Positions 11,480 through 22,122 of a stretch of 64,000 nucleotides of DNA are shown piece by piece. Position 1 is the first letter of the stretch. Every line of letters starts with the position of its first letter. The notes beneath the pieces were generated by a model, which ran no database searches, was not told the origin of the DNA, and saw nothing but the letters and a program-made list of their open reading frames with translations. The DNA comes from Magnolia sinica (lineage: Eukaryota; Streptophyta; Magnoliopsida; Magnoliales; Magnoliaceae), in assembly GCF_029962835.1 (NCBI RefSeq), contig NC_080588.1, positions 44,375,001 to 44,439,000 of the forward strand. The letters are read 5' to 3'. The translations under genes and the position numbers were made by a program.

Positions 11480-12030
11480 GGCTTTCATTCTATATTACTA
11501 ACCGATACTAATATTAATATAATTTTTGTTATTACTACTGTACATTACTTATGATTTCAATGATTAAAATCTCATACACATCAAAAAATATATAATTTTA
11601 ATATTAACGTAGTACTATATGCATACCATTAATCTCCTATTTATTAATGTATAATTCAAAATATACAGTCTCATATTATACATATATATGAATTGAAAAT
11701 TGTAAAATATCCTATTTAAAATCACACAAAATTTTATCCAAATATTTAATAATTTTTTATATACATGTTTATAAAAATATTCAATACTATATTAATATTT
11801 ATAATTCAATTATATATTGTAAAGTTATTATTCATTATGTTTAGTTAATATAATATTAATATTTTATATACATTAAATATATGCGTATCACTCTTATTAT
11901 AATATATTTTCATACACTTCCATATGATAAATAATTTATCAAAATACATCTATAATTTTTCTGATCTATGTTTGTGTAAAACATAATATATAAAATAATT
12001 ATACTTATTAAATATTATATGACTACTGGA
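11480..12030. other. AT-rich block inside LTR Q
   Basis: About 550 bp of very AT-rich sequence (runs such as ATATTAATATAAT) with sharp edges against mixed-composition flanks. It has no open frame and no clear terminal repeats. It may be a separate insertion or an intrinsic AT-rich part of U3. Confidence 0.6.
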
Positions 12031-12263
12031 GGGTTTGATCCATCCATCGAGGTGATTAAAGTCGTAACAATGGGTTGCGCTGATGACATGATGGTTCGTC
12101 TTAAAGATTAACGGATGGATAGCCTAATACATAGGTGCAGACTATTTTCAACAGTCAGATTTAAACCAGGATGAACGTGAATGTTTACTTAAGTCAGGCT
12201 TGTATTTATACTAAGGTTGGTTATATGGTAACACCCGAGTACTGGAAAGTACAGGGTGTTACA

Positions 12264-12268
12264 GTATT
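12264..12268. repeat. target site duplication GTATT, right copy (solo LTR Q)
   Basis: Exact match to 8175-8179. Confidence 0.92.
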
Positions 12269-12906
12269 GTACTCTGACTGTCACTGTACAGCTTGCAATC
12301 TGGTTGCTTCTTTCCCAATCTTTTATGAAACCTTGCATTCACACCATCTCCTTGCACGCTTCTATAGCTGCAATATATTCTGCTTTCTTTGTATCGATGG
12401 ATATTATCTTTTGTAACTGAGAGACCCAACTGACTGCTGCACTACCCAAAGTAAAGATATACCCTGTAGTGTTTCTTCTGTTATCGATATCTTCTTCCAA
12501 ATCTGAATTTACGTAGCCTTGTAGCTTAATTTCTGATCCTCCAGACATAGCCCTACTTCCATAGTACCTACCAGGTATCTAAGGATCTACTTTACAGCTT
12601 CTGAATGTTCCTTCCCAAGGTTATTCATGAACCTCTAACAACTCCCACTGCTTCAGCAATGTCTGTCCTCGTGCTCACCATAGCATACATGAGACTCCCA
12701 ATAGCTGACGCGTATGGGACTTTAGCCATGAGGTCATGTTCCTCCTGCGTCTTTGCACCTTGCTCCTTAGAAAGCTTGAAGTGGTTGGCTAATGGAGTGT
12801 TAACCGGCTCAGCACCTCCTATACTGAATCGATCAAGTACCTTAGCTATGTACTCTACTAGTGACAAAACTAGTTTCTTGTTTTCCCTGTCACTATTTAT
12901 CCTCAT
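12264..12906 (-). pseudogene. copia RT thumb/connection and RNase H, N-terminal part (element T)
   Basis: Minus-strand fragments 12625-12906 (NTPLANHFKLSKEQ, YASAIGSLMYAM) and 12339-12548 (GYVNSDLEEDIDNRRNTTGY, AEYIAAIEACKEM) are the conserved copia region from the end of RT into RNase H. The last part before Q carries the acidic YSDSQS-type block. Frames change between fragments, so at least one frameshift or stop separates them. Q interrupts the domain at 12264 and the rest is at 7975-8179. Confidence 0.85.
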
Positions 12907-12959
12907 GCCTAGGATTTGTTTTGCAGCTCCTAATCCTTCATGACAAATTCTCTAGACAG

Positions 12960-13550
12960 TTATCTTTTGAGATCTAAGATGTCTTTCATGCTTAATCCGG
13001 CCACAAGTATATCATCTACGTAAAGAAGAAGGATGATGTATGACGTATCAAACTTCTTCAAATAGCAACAGTGGTCTGCATGACATCTCTTAAAACCGTT
13101 TTCTGAAATGAAACTGTCGAACTTCTTGTACCACTGCCTTGGGGCCTGCTTCAGGCCATATATACTCTTCTTCAGTCTACACACCTTATTATCCTTTCTT
13201 GGTGCCACGTATCCTATCGGCTGATACATATATATCTCTTCTTCATGGTCCCTATGAAGAAAAGATGTCTTAATATCTAGCTGCTCTAGATGTAAGTCCT
13301 CTATAGCCAATATACTCAAGACCATGTGAATCGTAGACATTTTCACTACTGGTGAAAATATTTTAGTAAAGTCAATACCTGCCTTTTGTTGGAACCCTTT
13401 CACAACCAATCTGGTTTTGTACCATTTCGAACCATCATGCTCCTCTTTCAGTCTATAAACCAACTTGTTATGAAGAGCTTTCTTACCCTTAAGTAGATTG
13501 ACTAGCTCCCATGTACAATTAGACTCAAGAGAATCCATCTCATCATCCAT
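12960..13550 (-). pseudogene. copia reverse transcriptase (element T)
   Basis: This 196-codon minus-strand frame covers most of the Ty1/copia RT domain, which copies element RNA into DNA. Visible blocks are KTRLVVKGFQQKAGIDF, LEQLDIKTSFLH, EEEIYMYQPIGY, LKKSIYGLKQAPRQWYKKF and the catalytic YVDD at 13011-13022. The catalytic aspartates are kept, so this is the best preserved domain of T. It is cut off from integrase (13701 onward) and from the RT C-terminus (12906 and lower) by stops or frameshifts. Confidence 0.9.
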
Positions 13551-13700
13551 GGCCTACTCCCACTTAACCTGTGTATCTAACTGTAATGCCTCTTCAAAAC
13601 ACTTTGGTTCACCATTATCTGTTAGCAGTAGATAATGTACGGACGGTGAGTATCGAACCGTGAGTCTTCTCTCCCGAGTAGACCTCCTCACAACCGGTGT
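13551..13700 (-). pseudogene. decayed integrase-RT linker of element T
   Basis: About 150 bp between the integrase and RT frames with stops in the expected frame. It corresponds to the poorly conserved integrase C-terminal tail. Confidence 0.5.
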
Positions 13701-14640
13701 CTACGGCTTTACCTCGTAATGCTCCTGTGCATGCTCATCCTGTGGCACTATAACACCCGTTTCCGGTAACTCTTCCAACTCTATGAATTCTTTCTCATTG
13801 GCCTTATTTTGCTGCAAACTATTCTTATACATCACTTTTTCATTGAAGACTACGTCTTTGCTTCTAATGATTTTCTTGTTCTCTGTATCTAAAAAATGGT
13901 TGCCAAAATCATGCTGCCCGTATCCTATAAACGTGTACTTCCTGGACTTCGCATCCAGCTTGTTTCTGTGCTCTATATCAATATAAACATATGAAGTGCA
14001 ACCGAACACTTTGAGTTGTGCAAGGTTCACTTCTTTCCTAGTCCACGTTTCTTTTGGTAGCCCACCATCCAATGGTGTTGAAGGACTTCTATTGATGAGA
14101 TATGTAGCAGTATTCACAACATCTGCCCAAAACGTTTTAGACAATCCTACATGTAACCTCATGCTCCTGGCGCGCTCAAGAATGGTTCTGTTAATACGCT
14201 TAGCCACACCATTCTGTTGTGGTGTCTTTGGAATCGTTTTATGATGTTTGATTCCATTTAATGCACAATACTCCTCAAACCTCTTATCACAGTATTCTCC
14301 CCCATTATCTGATCTGTGACATTTTACTGCTTTACCTATCTCATTTTCTATCATTACTTTCCACTTCTTAAATACATCAAATACATCTGATTTATGCTTT
14401 AAGAAATAGACCCACAGTTTTTTTACTAGCATCATCAATAAAAGAGACAAAAGAACGTGAGCCACCAAGAGATGATACCTGTGTCGGTCCTTACACATCA
14501 GTGTGTACAAGCCCAACAGATGCGTCTTTGAAGTGCGTCGCGTCTTGTTTTCTTGAAACTTACCCTTTTCTGCTTTCTATACACACAGTCCTCATAGAAT
14601 TCCAAGTCAATAAACTTTAGCCCTGGTAGCTTCCCTTTTG
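13701..14640 (-). pseudogene. copia integrase (element T), catalytic Glu lost
   Basis: The open part (13701-14516) carries HRSDNGGEY with the second catalytic Asp, the PQQNG..NRT block and the tail KVFGCTSYVYI. The integrase would insert the cDNA into the host genome. The Glu of the D,D,E triad, expected in the NGVAER block, is Lys here (codon 14199-14201), a GAG/GAA to AAG-type change. The first-Asp region (14440-14640) is out of frame, so the first 30-odd residues of the open frame are frameshifted sequence. The enzyme cannot be active. Confidence 0.88.
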
Positions 14641-14743
14641 GCAATAGCACTTTCATTCATTTCTCACTCATATGTCCTAACCTCTGATGTCATAACTGCC
14701 CATTCACTCTAATTGATGCGACTGTGAGTGAATTATACGATCC

Positions 14744-15115
14744 TTAAGTCACGTACAAAGTACCTTCCTTCTTACCTCGAGATATCACCAAGGCACCTTT
14801 TGTGATCTTACAGGAATCACTAGTGAATGTCATCACATATCCAGTATCGGTCAGCTGCCCCACTGAAATTAAGTTCCATTTCAAACTCGGTACATGTCTA
14901 ACATCCTTCAATTTCAAAGTCTTTTCGTCTTTCTGACTTATATGAACATCTCCCTTTCCAACAATACTGCACGGCTGATCATCACCTAGGTAAATTCTCC
15001 TGAAATCACCTAACACAATCACGCAAAACTTCCTTACACGAAGTGGCATGAAACAAAGTACCCGAGTCTATGACCTTCGTCACATCAAGAGATAAAATTA
15101 ATACTTATGTGTCAC
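14744..15115 (-). pseudogene. copia protease and GAG-pre-integrase region (element T)
   Basis: The open part 14744-15049 includes GDFRRIYLGDDQPC and DVRHVPSLKWNLISVGQL, the region downstream of the copia aspartic protease. The active-site triplet DSG is visible in another frame at 15060-15068, followed by HATSCKE, so a frameshift lies just after the active site. The protease would mature Gag and Pol. Stops separate it from gag and integrase. Confidence 0.8.
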
Positions 15116-15212
15116 TCTCTTCAGATAGATTCACTGAATCCTTCTCGCCTTGAGAGCTTCCTTCTTGTTTCTTAAGCGCCATGCAATCATGTTTCACGTG
15201 CTCCTTCTTCCT

Positions 15213-15925
15213 TTAATGCCAATACCTATTTTTGTCTTTTTGTCCCTTGGACTTCTTCCTTAACTTAGAATGTCCGTGTTTATTGCCTCCTTTATTTAGC
15301 GATCTTCCTCTTCCTTCAACGTTTAAAGCATTTCCTGAATCCCTTGAAACTCCTGATATCTTTTTTCTAGATTCTTTGCTGAGAATTAGACCGGCCACAT
15401 CATCGAATTTCAGTTTTGTCGATCCTGAAGAATTGCTCACAGCAATCACTAAACCATCCTAAATGTCTGGCAAACTGGACAAGATCAATAACGCCCTGAC
15501 CTCGTCTTTAAAAACAATGCCAATGGATTCTAATTAGATCGTGACTATATTGAACTCGTTTAGATGTTTAGTTACGCTCACACCATCTGACATCTTCATG
15601 TTGAATTGTTGTTTCATAAGATGAACCTTATTGGACACTGAGTGTTTCTCATACATCATAACTAGGGCTTTCATTAATTCTTTTATGGTCTTCACCTTGG
15701 ATATATTGAAGCGACGCTCTTAGACAAAGAGAGTCAGATCGTTCCTAAAGCCTTCCAATTCAATAAAAACTATTCATCATCTGTTATCTTCTCTGGTTTC
15801 TTCTCTTTTCCTCCTAGAGGAATATAGAGGTCTTTTTTATACAGATAATCCTCCATCTGCATCTTCCAGAAGGTAAAGTTTGAACCATCAAACTTCTCAA
15901 TTATACTCTTTCCTACTTCCGTCAT
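15213..15925 (-). pseudogene. copia gag (element T)
   Basis: The gag start is taken as the Met at 15925, giving MTEVGKS and EKFDGSNFTFWKMQMEDYL. An open frame continues upstream into the LTR, but that ATG (15985) lies inside the LTR. The second half (15213-15449) ends with a ruined zinc knuckle: only the EHVKHDC part keeps the H..C spacing, and the first cysteine positions are lost to substitution and a stop. The middle (15450-15769) is out of frame. Gag would form the virus-like particle in the cytoplasm. Confidence 0.82.
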
Positions 15926-15950
15926 CGCTCTCACTTGAACTAAACTAATA

Positions 15951-15962
15951 ACTTTGACATTA
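15951..15962 (-). other. decayed tRNA-Met primer binding site of element T
   Basis: Two bases inside the 5' LTR, the minus strand reads TAATGTCAAAGT where plant copia elements have TGGTATCAGAGC. Seven of twelve positions match; three of the five differences are G to A. Confidence 0.5.
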
Positions 15963-15964
15963 GT

Positions 15965-16532
15965 TGTTGCGTAGCACGCCAACAACTCAAGTGAACCGAG
16001 ATCTAACCTCCGGTCTCACCCACAAACGATAAACAAGAAGAAATATAATCTAGAGATAGAATCAAAGCATACCAAACAAACCACAAGACAGAATATACGT
16101 GGAAAAACCCCAGCAAGGGTAAAAAAAACTACGGGTGCAAACTTCCACTATGAAGAAAATGGAATTACAAGCAATTAACTGACCTTTTCCCCTTGGATGT
16201 ATAGGAAAAAAAAAACACTTTACATACACCTTAGAATGCCCTATAATAGCCCTAGGGACCCCTATTTATAATTTAAGCAACTTCCCTTCCACACTCTTAT
16301 GAAATAGCCTCAAATTTACGCAGTCCACACTAAATCCACGCAGAATCTGTGTAACCTCAACTAGTCGAGAGAGGTCCTCGACTGGTCGAGCAGGCTACTC
16401 GACCGATCGAGCATGGGCCGCGACAGGTCGAGAACCTCAGACCAAAATTAACTTTTGCTCGCTGAACTTTGAGTCGATCGAACCCTCGACGGGTCGAGCA
16501 GCACTGTCCAGATGTGGCTCCACATCTCAACA
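15965..16532 (-). repeat. 5' LTR of copia element T
   Basis: It matches 7375-7904 along its length with indels (for example an extra ATATAATCTAGAG near 16042). It starts TGTTGAGATGTGG at 16532 in minus sense. The TATA box is at 16261-16270, with palindromes and the shared pre-TATA block (16301-16321) upstream. Confidence 0.9.
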
Positions 16533-16537
16533 ATATG
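16533..16537. repeat. target site duplication ATATG, right copy (element T)
   Basis: Exact match to 7370-7374. Confidence 0.92.
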
Positions 16538-16789
16538 TACTATCCAACTCCGCCTCTGCTTTCATAAATAGTGTTCCAAATATTTTGAAAGATCTTTATG
16601 CATGTTATATCCTATTTGTGTAATAGCACATGTTATTCACTATTTGGATATTCCAAAAATGACCAGAAATAGAGTATAAGAGAGTCCACCTTAATGTTTA
16701 TATACTATCCACATCCACATCCTTCATAAGGTCATTGCCATTGGAATGAATTGAAAACACAAAAAAGATTACCCTGATTCAAAACTTCT

Positions 16790-17310
16790 ATGGCCTTATT
16801 AATATTTCAATGATCAACGTTTTCAATTCTTATTAACACACTTGAGTGTTGGGCCAGCTTCATTTTCCGTCTGGTGCCCTAAAATGATATGGAAAGCGCA
16901 TGGACCCAATGGATTTCTCACAAGCTTCAGGCCTGGTAAGAAATTGACTGGCCCACGGTTTCCTAAGCTTTAAATAAGATAGGAGACCAAAAATAAGGCA
17001 GATAAGGATTGAGCCCACACCATTGGAGACTTTGTGGAGGCTACTGAAGTTTTGGATATATTACTGCCTACAGGTTATCTTAGTGGTAATAACCTTACTA
17101 ACGGTTTGGATGACATATAAACATGATGACAGGCTCTAGGAACGGTGGACATTTCCATCTCACTATTTCTTTTCATGTAGCCCACCTGATTTTTCGAACT
17201 GCCTGACTTTTTGGAATCCTGTGATAATGTGAGCTCGAAGAAACTGATGGACGGAGTGGATTTCTCGCGGGTATCTCTATGGGCCCCACATAGCTTCCAA
17301 CCACAGGAAC
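16790..17310. repeat. GTGGGCC-type foldback repeat copy
   Basis: Phrases CCCTGATTCAAAACTTCTATGG, GGTGCCCTAAAATGAT, CACACCATTGGAGAC, GAAGTTTTGGATATATT, GGTTTGGATGACATATAAACAT and GGGCCCCACATAG recur in the same order or inverted in the copies at 18240-18600, 21705-22120 and 22430-22694. The copy is old and its ends are approximate. I recall similar repeats from magnoliid genomes; a database check was not possible. Confidence 0.5.
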
Positions 17311-18235
17311 CTCCTGTGGGTGGCGACAGGGGGAATTCTCGTCATACGGAAGAGTCTTTTGTCGCACTTGCATGATTTCAACTTCTGATAAACATCCAAC
17401 TTATGCATCATGCATCTACTAACAAGACTTTCCATTTCAAAAGGCCGTTGGACGGATAAGGACATGCCACAAGGTGGACCATGACTTGTGACCCCGCCCC
17501 AAATATTTTCCAGATTGTAAGATCCTGGCCGCTAGTCTTGGGCCATTTTCAGTTGAATATGCGTCATTATTTATTTATCTTCTTAACCGTCCATTTTCAA
17601 CCCATAGATTGGGTGGTAACGATTTTCTTATCAAGTAAGTTTTTGGATCATTGTCCATCTACAGTGGGATCTGACAGACCAACGGCCTGGATCATTCAAC
17701 CCTGGCCCTGGACTGTATGGACTAAAGACACCAGTATACTGTATATGTATCCAAGGATCAAGGATCGTTTGGTTACTGCTCGATGAAGACAAAAACGTCT
17801 TAATCACGTTTGCAAAAATTCAACTTCTGATAAGCGTGCAGCAAAGCATTGTATTTCGAAATTCTCGCACAAATACCTACCAAAAACAACTCAGTACGCC
17901 ACGTGTTGTCATCACAAAGAGATTATGCAGGAATCTCAGCCTTCCCTTTTTGTAAAAGTGGGGCCCATGATTTACTGATCCAAAGCGGTGACATGATGGA
18001 CTTACTGTAGATGGTCCATACACGAAATTACCCTGATTGGAAGATCCTGGCCATTCAATATCTGTATTTATTTCCCCTGCCCTCTCTTTGTTAGACGAAA
18101 GTGTTTCATCTCGGAGTCTGGCTCGTGATATCAGAAGTTGTGACCTCACACTGAAAACGGAACTCAATCTAAAAGTATGCTCAGGTGGGCCACAGCACAA
18201 GAGACAAGTCGAGAAGGGAGAGGATTAGGTGAGAC
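17311..18235. other. unassigned non-coding stretch
   Basis: About 0.9 kb with short open frames of no recognisable content and scattered GTGGGCC-type words. I see no gene, LTR end or RNA gene. Confidence 0.4.
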
Positions 18236-18610
18236 CCCCGGATCCGCTTAGGTGGGTGGGACCCCTGACTGTGGGGTTCAGGATGATGTATGTGCCTTAA
18301 ATCCACACCGTCCTACCATTTTGACAGCTTATTTTAGGGCATGATCTCAAAAACGAAGCTTACTCAAATAGTAAGTGGACCACACCACATGAAATAGTCA
18401 GTGATTGATTCCTCACTATTAAAAACTTCATGGATCCCACTGGAATGTTTATTTTCCATCCAACCTGTTGATAATGTCAAAAACACCCAGATGAAAAGAC
18501 CACACAAATATTATCCTGATCGAAAGCTTTTATGGCCCACAAGAAGTTTTTAAGGGTCGATCACCACTGTTTCCTCTATTACGGTCCATTTGGAATTTAG
18601 ATCAGCTTCT
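18236..18610. repeat. GTGGGCC-type foldback repeat copy
   Basis: It runs from GGTGGGTGGGACCCC.., GATGTATGTGCCTTAAATCCACACCGTCC and GGGCATGATCTCAAAAACGAAG to the inverted phrase ending near GGTCCATTTGGAATTTAGATC. The arrangement matches the other copies, with an internal rearrangement around 18440-18480. Confidence 0.55.
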
Positions 18611-18650
18611 TTTCTTGCATCGTTGTGTACAGGAAATCCAGGCCATCCAG

Positions 18651-18659
18651 ACCCTTCAC
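18651..18659. repeat. target site duplication ACCCTTCAC, left copy (SINE)
   Basis: Nine bases identical to 18827-18835, directly outside the SINE tail. Confidence 0.8.
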
Positions 18660-18826
18660 TTTATTTTCTTTTTTCTTTTCTTTTTTTTTTTTTTAAATTT
18701 TTTTTTTTTTTTTTACACATGCACCAGATATACACTTACACATGCCGTAGTGGGATTTCACCACCTATGGGTTTCCAACCCAAGACCTAGTGCTCCTCAG
18801 AGTCTACCACTCGCACAAGGACCGGA
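18660..18826 (-). mobile_element. tRNA-derived SINE with A-rich tail
   Basis: Read on the minus strand, the element starts after 18826, carries an A-box-like GAGTGGTAGAC within 18796-18816 and a B-box-like GGTTGGAAACC within 18769-18781, then unique sequence and a long A tail (plus-strand T runs, about 18672-18714). Nine-base direct repeats flank it. This is the layout of a plant SINE transcribed by RNA polymerase III and copied by LINE enzymes. The length of 167 bp including the tail is normal. The open frames on the plus strand here are artefacts. Confidence 0.75.
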
Positions 18827-18835
18827 ACCCTTCAC
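18827..18835. repeat. target site duplication ACCCTTCAC, right copy (SINE)
   Basis: Exact match to 18651-18659. Confidence 0.8.
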
Positions 18836-19278
18836 CTACCATCGACGAATGGTTGGTGAAAAATCAGGGTATTATGCAACTCAGGTGGGCCCCCGGTGGG
18901 AATCAATGGAGAGATCCCCTATCACCTTGTTCTCTGTGCTATGTCTAGCAAAGTTTTGGATTGATCTGGTTTTCGAGCCCTAGAGGTAACCTACTGGGAT
19001 GCATCTGATGGACGGGTTAGATGTAATACATACAACACGTGGGCTGCCCATCTGCCTAATGATACTATATAAGCCCATGGTGGCACTTGTACGACCGGAG
19101 CGCACCTCAGTTGTTTATTCGATAAAGACCACACACCTCAAGGCTTCGTTTACTGGACCAACGGCCTTTTACTTTCGTTTTTATTGCCGACAGTCCGCCA
19201 AAATCTCATAGTGATACGACAAAGTTTTTTAGTATAAAAGAAATAATAAAAATAAATAAAAATTAAACTAAAAAGTGA

Positions 19279-19281
<3 letters not shown>
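18836..19281. other. unassigned non-coding stretch
   Basis: No gene or repeat boundary recognised; a 70-codon open frame at 18999-19211 has no recognisable content. Confidence 0.4.

Positions 19282-19366
<85 letters not shown>
19282..19366. repeat. compound microsatellite (CT)n(AT)n
   Basis: A CT run of about 54 bases passes into an AT run of about 30 bases, the same CT-to-TA arrangement as at 6150-6214. Confidence 0.97.
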
Positions 19367-19367
<1 letters not shown>

Positions 19368-20860
19368 TTTGTTTAGTAAACGCATATGTTAATATGGAAC
19401 AATTTTGAAATCTAATTAAAAAAATGTATTATTTTAAAATTGAAATTAAATATACAAAGTATTGTCCATTAACCGTTTATAAATCTGACAATTAACATAT
19501 GAGTTTACTATTTTCTTTGATTTGTGATCCATCTAAAGTAGGGTTTATTATTTGGACTATTTAATTTGGTTATATATTTTTCATGTGTTTAGTTTATGAT
19601 ACATCTAAAGGGAGGTTGGCCAGCAATTTGAATAATTTAATTTTGATTTATATAATTGTCATGTGTGGTTGTAAGGTTGGTAATAGGTTGTTCGTGACCC
19701 GAAAAACCTCACTCAACTTTAGGCCATGCTTGGACCACTTGGTCCGTGTGCTAAGGGCCTGAGAGATGGTTTGATCATTTTTCAAACTCAACTTGAGCTG
19801 TCTAACTCAACATGAATTAACCTCACATAATCTTTGAGTGAGCAATATATGTATCTTGGAGGTAGACCATTCATTGTGTTCCTTTTATAGTATATTATAT
19901 TATTTATTTATTTATTGATACATGTGTAACTCAGTTGATCAGCAAATTGATTAAGAGCATTAAGGTGGTATATAAGGATTTTATTAGTTTTTAGGATGAG
20001 CCCCGTGGGGCTGATGTCCAAAGTTTTTTCTCTTTAGCTTTTGGACTCAAAGCAACGGCCGTAAATGGCCTTAAAGGCCGAGCAAGGCTACGAATGGTTC
20101 AAACCTGACACATTGACACTCTTAGTTTTGTACTGGGAGAGAGACCAAAGTGTTTAAAAGAAAAAAATAAAAAAAATAAAAAATCATTATTATGAATGTT
20201 TTTATTTTTATTTTTTGTCAAAACATGATCTAAGGACAGAAGCCTTCCACTTTATTGCTTAACCAAACATGATTTAAAATAATTAATCATTTATCCTTTT
20301 TTTTTTAATTTTTTTTTAATTTTTTAACTTAACCTATCATTCATGCATCCATAAGCCCCTAAAATTTCCCATCTACCCCTGTTCATAAGATAAGATGCAT
20401 CATGATGTTAATATTTTTATCTATTCCAATTATACATATAGTACTAATAGGGTTGTGTTCACTTTGCTTAATCACAACTCAAGTTCCACCATGTGCCGCC
20501 ATCCACGGGCCCACATGATAAAATGGCTGAATGATTGAACCGTCAATATTATAATTATTACATGAATAAAGCAATTTTCCAGTAGTCACCTTTTATTAAT
20601 GATCCTAACCTTTGATTTTGAGGTTGTAATATAAGCCATTGGAAATTTCCTTTTCATGGTTAAAAATTCAACGACAGAGTGATGTCACAATCGTCCATTC
20701 AATCTTAGTTTCTTATGGTGGCTTGCAACATAGATTACACAGCATGGATAGTTTAGATCATTGGACTAGGCTGTATGTGGGGCCCAACTGGCAGAAACAC
20801 ATGCTGTATCGACAGTGGCAGCAAAACCTAAGACTGATCCAGGCATATCCTCAACACCGT
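19367..20860. other. AT-rich non-coding stretch
   Basis: About 1.5 kb, AT-rich, with homopolymer runs (20160-20180, 20297-20325). The 75-codon open frame at 20639-20866 has no recognisable content. I see nothing that supports a gene. Confidence 0.4.
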
Positions 20861-20863
20861 TGG

Positions 20864-21327
20864 TAGAATAAGCTTATTCCTAGAAGCGCTTTGTGTGGGG
20901 GCCACTGGCATCAAAACTATCTAGAAGGGTCATCCAACAATGAAATTGGGATAAGGAAAAAATCAGGCCAATCCGACCATAATGTGGCCACCATATGAAT
21001 TAGAGAAGTTTGGATGCTTGTCCATTGTTTTATATGATGTGACCCGATTATGACTGTATGAGCCTGATTTTTTTAATAACTTATCATAATATGCTCAATT
21101 GATGATCAGATTCGATTGCCTGTAAACAACACCGTGGGCCATACCAAAGAAGAAAAAATTATAACCGTCCAAAATCTCTATTTAAAATGTGGACTAGACG
21201 ATAGTTGGATCGGCTGATTTTTTTAGGCATCCCAATTTCATGGTGGAGAAAAAACTTATGGATGGATTGGATGCCAATATAACATTGCGGTAGGCCCCAC
21301 ACAAGGGTTGTGAAATAAGCTTACTCC
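20864..21327. mobile_element. short inverted-repeat element (foldback/MITE-like)
   Basis: The left end GAATAAGCTTATTCC..TTTGTGTGGGGGCC is matched in inverted orientation by the right end GAGTAAGCTTATTT..CTTGTGTGGGGCC (21300-21327). The interior has no coding capacity. Ends are approximate and I could not find a convincing target duplication. Confidence 0.55.
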
Positions 21328-21704
21328 ACAAACGTAACAGAGTATCCGTCCTCCCAAGACCACTCAATAAGAGTGAGAAAAACTAATATTATATGGAGAC
21401 TGGCGGATCATAAGTAGGTGCTTCGAAACTACTAAGAAATTGCGTATTTGTAATACCAATAATTCAAATCAAAATGTCTAAATTTTGGTCCTCATTTTAT
21501 ACTTATCATGACCAAAAAGTTACACTTATTTGACATGTGAATATTGAATTGGTGGACAATCATCGGACGGCTAAAAATGAAAAATATTCAATCATCGTAT
21601 TTCAACAAGCTAGTGTAAATCAGACGTTAGAATTGCCCATCGAGTCTATTTGGAATTTTGACTAAAAAAAAAAAAGTGCATGTGTGTCAAGAGTCCCCGG
21701 GTCA

Positions 21705-22122
21705 TTAAACTCTGTGGGCCACTGTGATGTATGTGCTTCATTTACACAGTCATTCTTTTTTTTTTTTTTTCTTTGAAAGCTTGATTTAGAACATGAGCTT
21801 AAAAATGAAACAGAAACAGAACTTAAATAGACCACACATTAGGAAAAAGAAGATTTTGTTATTAAAAAGTTTACGTGGCTGCAAAAGTTTTGAATCAAGC
21901 AGGTATTTGTATTGTCCCTTCATCTAGGTAAATGTCACCTCATGAACAGCTTGGATGACAAATAAACATCAACTATAGATATCGTTGTCCATACTATTTC
22001 AAGTGATCTGGTCTGCAGGAGTTTTGAATTTACCTTATTTTTTTGACTTATGTCTTGAAATGAACTATTCAAAATGGACACTCAGCATGGATAAAACACG
22101 TACATCGGAGTCCCACGTCATA
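21705..22122. repeat. GTGGGCC-type foldback repeat, both arms present
   Basis: The left arm CTGTGGGCCACTGTGATGTATGTG is answered by a right arm that reads GTGGGACTCCGATGTACGTG on the other strand, about 400 bp apart. Inner phrases (ATGAACAGCTTGGATGACAA, ATAAACATCA) match the other copies. Confidence 0.65.

Larger units (their letters stand above)
8180..12263 (-). mobile_element. Q: 4.1 kb chromovirus-type solo LTR in RNase H of T
   Basis: It starts TGTAACGCCCTG and ends CAGGGTGTTACA, giving imperfect terminal inverted ends, with identical GTATT duplications outside. Reverse-complemented, its left end matches the end of LTR P (GTTAACAC..ACTCGGG.., ACTTGGGT, GGCGTTACA), which fixes the orientation as minus. 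There is no gag-pol sequence, primer site or internal LTR pair, so I read it as one solo LTR. It is about 1 kb longer than LTRs I and J; an AT-rich block and a long tandem repeat account for part of this. Confidence 0.8.
7375..16532 (-). mobile_element. T: complete Tork-like Ty1/copia retrotransposon with nested solo LTR
   Basis: The two LTRs (7375-7904 and 15965-16532) are flanked by identical 5 bp repeats ATATG. Between them, read on the minus strand, lie decayed gag, protease, integrase, reverse transcriptase and RNase H in the Ty1/copia order (integrase before RT). Removing nested LTR Q and one TSD leaves about 5.07 kb, a normal copia length. The element is dead: stops and frameshifts in gag, a frameshift in integrase, loss of the catalytic Glu of integrase, and RNase H split by Q. 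The Tork-like label rests on the gag start (EKFDGSNF..W) and general sequence feel, not on a tree. Confidence 0.9.

Noticed and set aside
8180..12263. Q as a DNA transposon because of its inverted TGTAAC..GTTACA ends
   Set aside because: The 5 bp TSD and homology of both ends to chromovirus-type LTRs P, I and J explain it better; there is no transposase.
13783..14244. Plus-strand open frames of 67 and 82 codons
   Set aside because: Antisense to the integrase of T.
18769..18816. Possible tRNA gene on the minus strand
   Set aside because: A- and B-box-like words are present, but there is no full cloverleaf or acceptor stem; the A tail and TSDs show a SINE.
18590..18983. Two overlapping open frames with a Phe-rich stretch
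   Set aside because: The Phe-rich part is the SINE's poly(T)/poly(A) tail and the rest is foldback and SINE sequence.
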